Assembly (NCBI GenBank): GCA_038231615.1
Contig: JBBRLA010000304.1
Coordinates: 1-9,712 of the forward strand
From: JBBRLA01 sp038231615
GTDB lineage: Bacteria > Myxococcota_A > Polyangia > Palsa-1104 > JAEUJZ01
DNA: 9,712 nt
Direction: 5' to 3'
Below, piece after piece: positions 6,048 through 9,712 of the stretch. Under the pieces are notes generated by a model that saw only the letters and a program-made list of their open reading frames with translations, made no database searches and was not told where the DNA came from. The position numbers and the translations under genes were made by a program. Within the stretch, counting starts at the first letter, position 1, and the number at the start of each line of letters is the position of its first letter.

Positions 6048-7871
6048 CTAGCGGCCCATCACCACCGGGTAGTCCACGGTCAGCGGCTGCCTGCCCGGCG
6101 GCGGGGGCAGCCGCCACTTCTCGGCGGCACGCAAAAGGCAGCGTTCGACCCCCGCCGCATAGAGCGTCGAGGCCGCCACCCGGCTGCGTTCCACCGCCCC
6201 GTCCGCACCCACCGTCAGCCGCAGCACCACTCGCCCAGCCAGCTGCGGGTGCTTGGCCAGCGCCTCGTTGTAGCAGGCGGAAAGTTCGCCCTTGTGCCGC
6301 TGCACCGCGGCGATGATCTCCTGTGCCATGGGGGTCACCACCGCCTCGCCGGGTGCCGCGTTTTTGATAATCTTGAACTCGGTGCGCCGGTTCAACGCCC
6401 GGCCTTCCTGCGTGTGGTTGTCCGCCACCGGCTGGTCCGGCCCGTTGCCCACCGCCACCAAGCGCGCCCGCTCGAAGCGGTGCCGCTCGATCAGGTAGTC
6501 CACCACCGCGGCGGATCGCTTTTCGGAGAGCGCGACGTTGGCCGCGCGCCGCCCGGCGTTGTCGGTATTCCCCTCGATGCGCACGTAGGCGTTCTGGAAC
6601 ACCGAGAGGGTCTGCGCGAAGCCATCCAAAAGGCCCCGGGCGTTGGGATCGATCGTGCTGGACCCGGTGTCAAAGTAGATGCTGACGCTCTTGGTCAGCA
6701 GCGATGGGCCGTCCTGCTTCCGCGGCGCCGCGGTGAAAGTGAAGTCTTCGACCACGCGGTCGGCCTTGTATTTGGGCGCCAGGCGATCCAGTGCCAGAAG
6801 GTACTTGGTCCCCGCAGGCGGGGGCGCGTCGCCCGGGAAAAGTCCCTCCTTCTTCCAGAAGCGGCTGGCGTCCAGGTACAGGCGGTCGTAGGCGCAGTCC
6901 TCGGTGGCCAGGCCGAAGAAGTCGCGGGGAGCGGCAAAGCTGGCCGGCTTGACCTTGAGCAGGGTGTCGTGGATTTCCTCGGGCTTCTGTTCAAAGGCGG
7001 TGGCGGCGAGCTGGATGGTGCGCTCCCGCGCGTCGGGGTCATCGACCAGTCGCTGCACCGCGGCGAAGAAGCCGGTGAGCAGCACGGGCAGCTCTTCTTT
7101 GTGCGCCTGTAGGAAGTCGGTTTTGGCGAAGAGGACGTCGGCGATCAGGTTGGTGGCGGTGGAGGTGGTGACCAGGGAGTGGCCCTTCTGTCCGGCCAGG
7201 GCCTGTGAGAGGTGAGGTTCCCAGAGCGCCGCGGCGTCGACCTCGCCGCGGAAGAAGAGGGACGCGGCCTCCGGAGTCTTGGTGGCGAAGACCAGATGGG
7301 TCTTGACCTCCTCGATCTCGGGAGGCTTCAAGTTGCTGCGGTCGAGCAGGGAGAGCAGCAGGTAGTGGGTCGGGGTGTTGCGGGTGGTGGCTATGCGGGC
7401 GTGGCGCAGGTCCTCGATGGACTGGAACTGGGGCTTGGCGATGATGCCGATGTTGCCGCGGGACCAGTCGACCAGGAGGAAGCTCTGGAGGTCGATGCCC
7501 TTCTGCTTGTACAGGGGGACCAGATTGGCCAGGTAATCCAGGGTCAGGAGCATGACCTGGACCTGGCCGTCGTCGAAGGCCTTGAGACGCTCCTTGGAGC
7601 CGCGGATGAGGCGGATCTCGACGTCGAGGCCGGCCTTTTTGAAAGCGGAGCCGGGGCCGGGGAGGGCGCCGTCGTTGGCCAGGAGCAAGGGGTAGGCGCC
7701 GCCGAAGTCGTTGACGCCGATGATGATGCGCCCGGGTGCCGCGGCGCTCTCGCCGGGAGGGTTCGATTTGGGGCTGGGGCGCCACCACTGGGGGTGGAAA
7801 TACTCGATGGAACCGCCCACGGCGACCATGGTGAGGACAATGAACGCCTTGGCCAGAGGGGTGAACCGCAT
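6048..7871 (-). CDS. Membrane-anchored substrate-binding/OmpA/AgmX-type fusion protein
   Basis: This encodes 607 residues from MRFTPLAKAF. Layout: a transmembrane anchor at about 8-22 (AFIVLTMVAVGGS); a periplasmic NMT1/NrtA/SsuA-like substrate-binding domain at about 45-345 (RIIIGVNDFGGAYPLLLAND, 'LKAFDDGQVQVMLLTLDYL', 'IATTRNTPTHYLLLSLLD', 'GEVDAAALWEPHL'); an OmpA peptidoglycan-binding domain at about 395-500 (SIYFDTGSSTIDPNARGLLD, GNTDNAGRRAANVALSEKR, GRALNRRTEFKI); and a C-terminal AgmX/PglI-type domain at about 510-607 with paired cysteines C533 and C578 (LSACYNEALAKHPQLAGRVV, VERCLLRAAEKWRLPPPPG). A substrate-binding/OmpA combination is a known family; the added AgmX/PglI end fits myxobacteria. 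It likely senses or captures a small molecule while fixed to the inner membrane and cell wall. No permease or ATPase gene is nearby. The start at 7871 is by family resemblance; no good ribosome site precedes it, and the frame is open upstream to 8486. Confidence 0.88.
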   Translation of the reverse strand: MRFTPLAKAFIVLTMVAVGGSIEYFHPQWWRPSPKSNPPGESAAAPGRIIIGVNDFGGAYPLLLANDGALPGPGSAFKKAGLDVEIRLIRGSKERLKAFDDGQVQVMLLTLDYLANLVPLYKQKGIDLQSFLLVDWSRGNIGIIAKPQFQSIEDLRHARIATTRNTPTHYLLLSLLDRSNLKPPEIEEVKTHLVFATKTPEAASLFFRGEVDAAALWEPHLSQALAGQKGHSLVTTSTATNLIADVLFAKTDFLQAHKEELPVLLTGFFAAVQRLVDDPDARERTIQLAATAFEQKPEEIHDTLLKVKPASFAAPRDFFGLATEDCAYDRLYLDASRFWKKEGLFPGDAPPPAGTKYLLALDRLAPKYKADRVVEDFTFTAAPRKQDGPSLLTKSVSIYFDTGSSTIDPNARGLLDGFAQTLSVFQNAYVRIEGNTDNAGRRAANVALSEKRSAAVVDYLIERHRFERARLVAVGNGPDQPVADNHTQEGRALNRRTEFKIIKNAAPGEAVVTPMAQEIIAAVQRHKGELSACYNEALAKHPQLAGRVVLRLTVGADGAVERSRVAASTLYAAGVERCLLRAAEKWRLPPPPGRQPLTVDYPVVMGR

Positions 7872-8102
7872 GATCCGAACAGGGTACCCGATCTGGCTGC
7901 CGGGCCTTGCAAGAAATTTGAGCAATGACAGGAAGGATGACAGTTCCACAAGCCCCTCTGCCTCGGCCCGCTCCTCCTCGCTCAGGACATCTCCTCGGTC
8001 CTGCTTGTCGAGAAGGAATTGCAGCCGGCGATCCAGACTCGCGGGAAAGGCGAAGTTGGCGATGTCAGCGGGCAGTTCTACGACCCTGGATGCACTTTGC
8101 AT
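7872..8102 (-). CDS. Small conserved module, open into the downstream fusion gene
   Basis: From an ATG at 8102 the frame reads MQSASRVVELPADIANFAFP, ASLDRRLQFLLDKQDRGDVL, SEEERAEAEGLVELSSFLSL and LKFLARP. This matches a type of small protein of about 70-90 residues that I know from many bacteria ('LP..I..F.FP.SL..RLQ.LLD.QD.G..L...ER.EAEGLV.LA..LSLL'), often placed near toxin-antitoxin genes. Its function is unknown. Normally it ends soon after 'LSLLK'. Here no stop occurs: the frame continues through GSQIGYPVRI into the start of the next gene. The ATG has no strong ribosome site. It could be a separate gene whose stop was lost, an independent protein overlapping in frame, or a linker domain of a longer fusion. 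The given end is where the next gene begins, not a stop codon. Confidence 0.45.
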
Positions 8103-8596
8103 AGGCCCAGACCCGCCCTGAATGTGCCAGCCGCTCTTGTCCGCCTTGATGTCCAGATGTAGGGGCGGAGCATCCGGGTGGGCGACCCGGGCCAGGTTGT
8201 CGTTGGGGTACTCTTCAACCGGCTTCTCTCGCAACACCATCAGGCGCAGCAGCCTCTCTGCCCTCGGGCCCATGGGCTCCTTCTCGTTCTCCCAGCGGGA
8301 CACGGTCTCGCGGGCGATGTCCATGACCTTGGCAAAATAGCCGCCCGACAGCCAAGGTACTTTCGCAGGAAGCGGATCTCTTCGCTGCGCAACCGGCCCG
8401 GCTGAGTGGCCAGGGCGAAGGCGATGACACGGTGCAACTCGGACAGGCGCGGGATGGACAACAGCTTGGCAGCGCAACTCGGGCAATGGTCAAACTGGGC
8501 ATCGATGAGCACGACGTTCGACAACCCAGACTCAGTGTAGCGGTGGTTCTCCGTCCGTGCCTCAAGTACCCCGGTCCTGCACGTTGGGCACTTCAT
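8103..8596 (-). pseudogene. MqsA-type (zinc-ribbon + HTH) antitoxin with a one-base frameshift
   Basis: The start is MKCPTCRTGV at 8596, with GGAGGATCAA before the ATG. Residues C3/C6 and C38/C41 (CPTC, CPSC) form a YgiT/MqsA-type zinc ribbon. An XRE-like helix-turn-helix begins with LRSEEIRFLRKYLG (69-82), but the frame then shifts. The continuation, LSGGYFAKVMDIARETVSRW and ENEKEPMGPRAERLLRLMV, is in the next frame. One base is missing at about 8350/8351, where relatives have 'LG(W/L)SG'. Beyond this the usual C-terminal 'APPLHLDIKADKSGWHI' appears, but the usual stop does not; the frame runs on into the next module. As written, the original frame ends at 8240 after unrelated residues, leaving a zinc ribbon and half an HTH. 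The family binds operator DNA and neutralises a partner toxin. The ATGA overlap with the gene just upstream supports translational coupling to that toxin. Confidence 0.75.
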
Positions 8597-8739
8597 TTGA
8601 TCCTCCAAGCGGTTACGACGACCAGAACATCAGGTTCGTCCAGAGGCAGTTCGACGATGAGGCACATGCGGACGAGGCGCTCACGGTAACGGCCCGCAGC
8701 TTCATCGCCTGGTTCGGCCGCGGTGCTTCGCGGCCGCAT
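8593..8739 (-). CDS. Probable toxin, C-terminal remnant (DUF4258/HigB-like)
   Basis: An open frame starting at the ATG at 8739 gives 48 residues: MRPRSTAAEPGDEAAG, then RYRERLVRMCLIVELP and LDEPDVLVVVTAWRIK. The ending 'GRYRERLVR...VVTAWR.K' resembles the last strands of DUF4258-type small toxins, which usually precede an MqsA/YgiT-type antitoxin. Its TGA overlaps the antitoxin ATG (ATGA at 8593-8596), the expected coupling. Full toxins of this class have about 80-100 residues, and their N-terminal helix part is not visible here. Upstream the same frame runs antisense into the divergent antitoxin gene without family resemblance. The gene is therefore probably truncated at its 5' side and inactive. 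The family assignment is tentative; the overlap and gene order are the stronger evidence. Confidence 0.4.
   Translation of the reverse strand: MRPRSTAAEPGDEAAGRYRERLVRMCLIVELPLDEPDVLVVVTAWRIK
8602..8606 (-). promoter_or_regulatory. Shine-Dalgarno of the MqsA-type antitoxin
   Basis: GGAGG on the minus strand, 5 nt before the ATG at 8596, favours this start over the in-frame ATG 12 bases further upstream (8608). It lies within the last codons of the upstream toxin remnant, as expected for coupled translation. Confidence 0.6.
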
Positions 8740-8752
8740 GTTGAACCGAACC
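8711..8752. promoter_or_regulatory. Nested inverted repeats upstream of the MazF module
   Basis: Outer arms GGTTCGG (8711-8717) and CCGAACC (8746-8752) enclose an inner perfect 8-bp stem CGGCCGCG (8715-8722) and CGCGGCCG (8729-8736) around GTGCTT. The two pairings overlap by three bases, so they compete if formed in RNA or cruciform DNA. The block covers the predicted -35 of the divergent antitoxin gene, which suits an operator. It also lies within the 5' part of the toxin remnant on the minus strand. Confidence 0.5.
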
Positions 8753-8769
8753 CCATGGTAGGCTATCCT
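8741..8769 (+). promoter_or_regulatory. Sigma-70-like promoter of the mazEF-like operon
   Basis: TTGAAC (8741-8746) and TATCCT (8764-8769) are separated by exactly 17 bp. Transcription would start at about 8775-8777, that is, at the ATG (8776). No Shine-Dalgarno precedes that ATG, so the mRNA is predicted to be leaderless. Confidence 0.6.
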
Positions 8770-8771
8770 AC
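8758..8771. promoter_or_regulatory. Palindrome over the -10, candidate autoregulatory operator
   Basis: GTAGG-CTAT-CCTAC forms a perfect 5-bp inverted repeat that covers the predicted -10 element and ends four bases before the antitoxin ATG. MazE-type and ribbon-helix-helix antitoxins commonly repress their own operon by binding palindromes at the promoter, so this is the best operator candidate. Confidence 0.5.
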
Positions 8772-8775
8772 GTGC

Positions 8776-8991
8776 ATGACTGTTGAACTGTCTAGCCCCG
8801 TCGAGGAACAGCTGCGCCTGCTCGCAAGGAAGCAAGGCCGGGATGTCCGCGTCGTCGTCGAGGACGCCGTCCGGCAGTACGTCGAGGCCGCTTCCATCAC
8901 CGATCTGGACGCCGCTGAGGTGGCGCGAACGCAAGTCGCATTGGCCGGCGAGCTTCCCACGCCGACCGAGTGGAAGGCCCGTCGCCGGTGA
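8776..8991 (+). CDS. Small antitoxin of the MazF/PemK partner type
   Basis: This encodes 71 residues: MTVELSSPVEEQLRLLARKQ, then GRDVRVVVEDAVRQYVEAAS and ITDLDAAEVARTQVALAGEL, ending PTPTEWKARRR. The N-terminal 'V.L..PVEEQL..LA..QGRDV..VVEDAVRQYVEA' looks like a ribbon-helix-helix DNA-binding dimerisation unit; the acidic/polar C-terminal tail would be the part that binds and blocks the toxin. Length and position just before a MazF gene fit. Its TGA overlaps the toxin GTG (GTGA at 8988-8991), indicating coupled translation and a toxin made at lower level. The frame is open upstream to 8557, but 8776 is preferred because the family-like sequence begins there and the promoter ends just before it. 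It likely represses its own promoter together with the toxin. Confidence 0.8.
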   Translation: MTVELSSPVEEQLRLLARKQGRDVRVVVEDAVRQYVEAASITDLDAAEVARTQVALAGELPTPTEWKARRR

Positions 8992-9587
8992 AGCGCGCGG
9001 AGGTCTGGTGGGCGGACCTGCCGCCGCCCGCAGGTAACCGGCCAGTCCTGATCCTGACCCGAGATGCCGTTCTCCAATCGATCGGCGGTATCGTGGTCGC
9101 TCTGGTCACCCGCACGGTCCGCGAACTCCCAACCGAGGTCGTGCTCGGCCGCCGGCAAGGCTTGCCCGTCCGATGCGTCGCAAATCTCGACAACATTCTC
9201 ACGGTGCCGCGCGACCGGCTCAAACGACTCATGGGTCTGGGCGCGGTGGTAGGCGGAAAGGTCTGCGTCGGCCCGCAGCCGCTGCCGGGACTTCGGCGCG
9301 GGACTCTGGGCGTCGGGTTGCGCGGTAGGCGGGCTCTCGATGGACGATCGGTCCCCGATTTGCGGTTCCCGGCCGGATGCTCCATGGGCAGGGGTTGCAC
9401 GCCGCCCCCCATTCCGGGCAGGATCTGTATCCATGGGGCGCTGGTGAAATCGACCGGCGTGGCCACGGGGGGCGAGGCGTGGAGGGACAGCGCGGGATGG
9501 GACGGCGGGGCGTTTGCCGGGGACGGGGTCGCGGAGGCCGTTGCTGCGGCCTGCTTGCGAGTCCGGGTCTTTTTCTGGGACTGGTAG
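8988..9587 (+). CDS. MazF/PemK-family endoribonuclease toxin with abnormal C-terminal extension
   Basis: From the GTG at 8988 the protein begins VKRAEVWWADLPPPAGNRPV, the conserved N-terminus of MazF/PemK (with the 'GEVWW.DLPP..G.RPVLIL(T/S)RD' motif), and continues with VALVTRTVRELPTEVVLG, RRQGLPVRCVANLDNILTVP and RDRLKRLMG. The core is complete to about residue 85. MazF toxins are normally about 105-120 residues. Here, after RLMG, the usual last helix (about 'EVC.AL..A.G') is not recognisable, and the frame stays open to 9587, giving 199 residues. The extra part is antisense to a coding-like minus-strand frame. A small indel near 9235-9260 that removed the proper end and stop is likely. The family cuts mRNA at short sequences and is held inactive by the antitoxin encoded just upstream. 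Whether this copy is active depends on how much the lost end matters. Confidence 0.8.
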   Translation: MKRAEVWWADLPPPAGNRPVLILTRDAVLQSIGGIVVALVTRTVRELPTEVVLGRRQGLPVRCVANLDNILTVPRDRLKRLMGLGAVVGGKVCVGPQPLPGLRRGTLGVGLRGRRALDGRSVPDLRFPAGCSMGRGCTPPPIPGRICIHGALVKSTGVATGGEAWRDSAGWDGGAFAGDGVAEAVAAACLRVRVFFWDW

Positions 9588-9601
9588 TAGGCGTTCAACA
9601 T
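9311..9601 (-). CDS. Pro/Ala/Ser-rich hypothetical protein (end unclear)
   Basis: From the ATG at 9601 the frame reads MLNAYYQSQKKTRTRKQAAA, TASATPSPANAPPSHPALSL, HASPPVATPVDFTSAPWIQI and LPGMGGGVQPLPMEHP, with coding-like codon use. The start overlaps the stop of the preceding gene (TGATG), suggesting an operon. The formal frame stays open to 8897, but beyond about 9300 it runs antisense to the MazF core. Around 9390 another minus-strand frame (REPQIGDRSSIESPPTAQPD, AQSPAPKSRQRLRADADLSA) looks more coding-like, so a frameshift near there is possible. The coordinates given cover only the part I consider plausible. No family is recognised. The N-terminus is basic, followed by a low-complexity linker; there is no signal peptide. 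Confidence 0.35.
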
Positions 9602-9712
9602 CAGGAAGGCGGCCCCTGGTTCTCGTCGCGCAGCTCGGCCGCCGTGCAGGGCGCGTCGGGGAACAGGTCGGGCCTTTGGGCGGCGGCGCGGGCCACCGTA
9701 TCGACCAACCCG
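9601..9712 (-). CDS. Hypothetical protein, C-terminal end (cut by window edge)
   Basis: The minus-strand frame entering from the right edge reads GLVDTVARAAAQRPDLFPDA, then PCTAAELRDENQGPPS, followed by TGA (9601-9603). High third-position GC and the TGATG overlap with the next ATG support a real gene end within an operon. It is too short to assign a family. Confidence 0.5.
   Translation of the reverse strand, partial: GLVDTVARAAAQRPDLFPDAPCTAAELRDENQGPPS

Noticed and set aside
5958..7112. 384-residue plus-strand frame opposite the fusion gene
   Set aside because: His/Arg-rich shadow; the minus strand carries clear OmpA and substrate-binding motifs.
8557..8775. Upstream extension of the small antitoxin frame
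   Set aside because: This part is antisense to the toxin remnant and the MqsA-type gene start, has no family resemblance, and lies upstream of the predicted promoter.
8763..9434. 223-residue minus-strand frame opposite the MazF module
   Set aside because: Mostly antisense to a clear MazF core; only its first third could belong to the frameshifted hypothetical gene described above.

Overview
This is a GC-rich bacterial window with high third-position GC, probably chromosomal. Two features point to a myxobacterium-like deltaproteobacterium (Myxococcota). One is a protein ending in what I recognise as an AgmX/PglI-type C-terminal domain. The other is a lipoprotein N-terminus carrying 'NGLSINGL'-type sequence after the lipobox. 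This placement is an inference; there is no rRNA or other marker gene here.

Left part (1-3150). The window opens inside a lipoprotein gene (minus strand), followed by a short orphan piece of a UvrA-like gene on the plus strand. A classical divergent pair follows: an SRPBCC-fold protein (minus) and a LysR-family regulator (plus). A hairpin that could stop transcription from both sides separates the LysR gene from a convergent gene for a 298-residue protein of the Rpn/PD-(D/E)XK-like type.

Middle (3151-6047). A secreted thioredoxin-plus-TPR protein is broken by one in-frame TGA just before the cis-Pro motif. A 222-bp AT-rich spacer separates it from a fascin-like (beta-trefoil) gene whose frame changes three times. 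About 590 bp without an intact gene follow, containing a CAGGG tandem repeat, a small perfect inverted repeat and a degraded coding-like stretch.

Right part (6048-9712). The largest gene joins a membrane anchor, a periplasmic NrtA/SsuA-like substrate-binding domain, an OmpA peptidoglycan-binding domain and an AgmX/PglI-type domain. Its frame stays open upstream through a small conserved-looking module and most of an MqsA-type helix-turn-helix antitoxin. A one-base frameshift inside that helix-turn-helix is the only break between the antitoxin start and the end of the big gene. Upstream of the antitoxin is the tail of a probable toxin gene. Divergent from it is a second toxin-antitoxin pair (small antitoxin plus MazF/PemK), whose promoter sits so close to the start codon that the mRNA is probably leaderless. 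The window ends in two overlapping minus-strand genes of unknown function, the distal one cut by the window edge.

Overall, at least four genes carry frameshifts, a nonsense codon or truncation, while others (SRPBCC, LysR, Rpn-like, the big fusion) look intact. This fits an accessory region undergoing decay, or a draft sequence with base errors. The sequence alone cannot separate the two.
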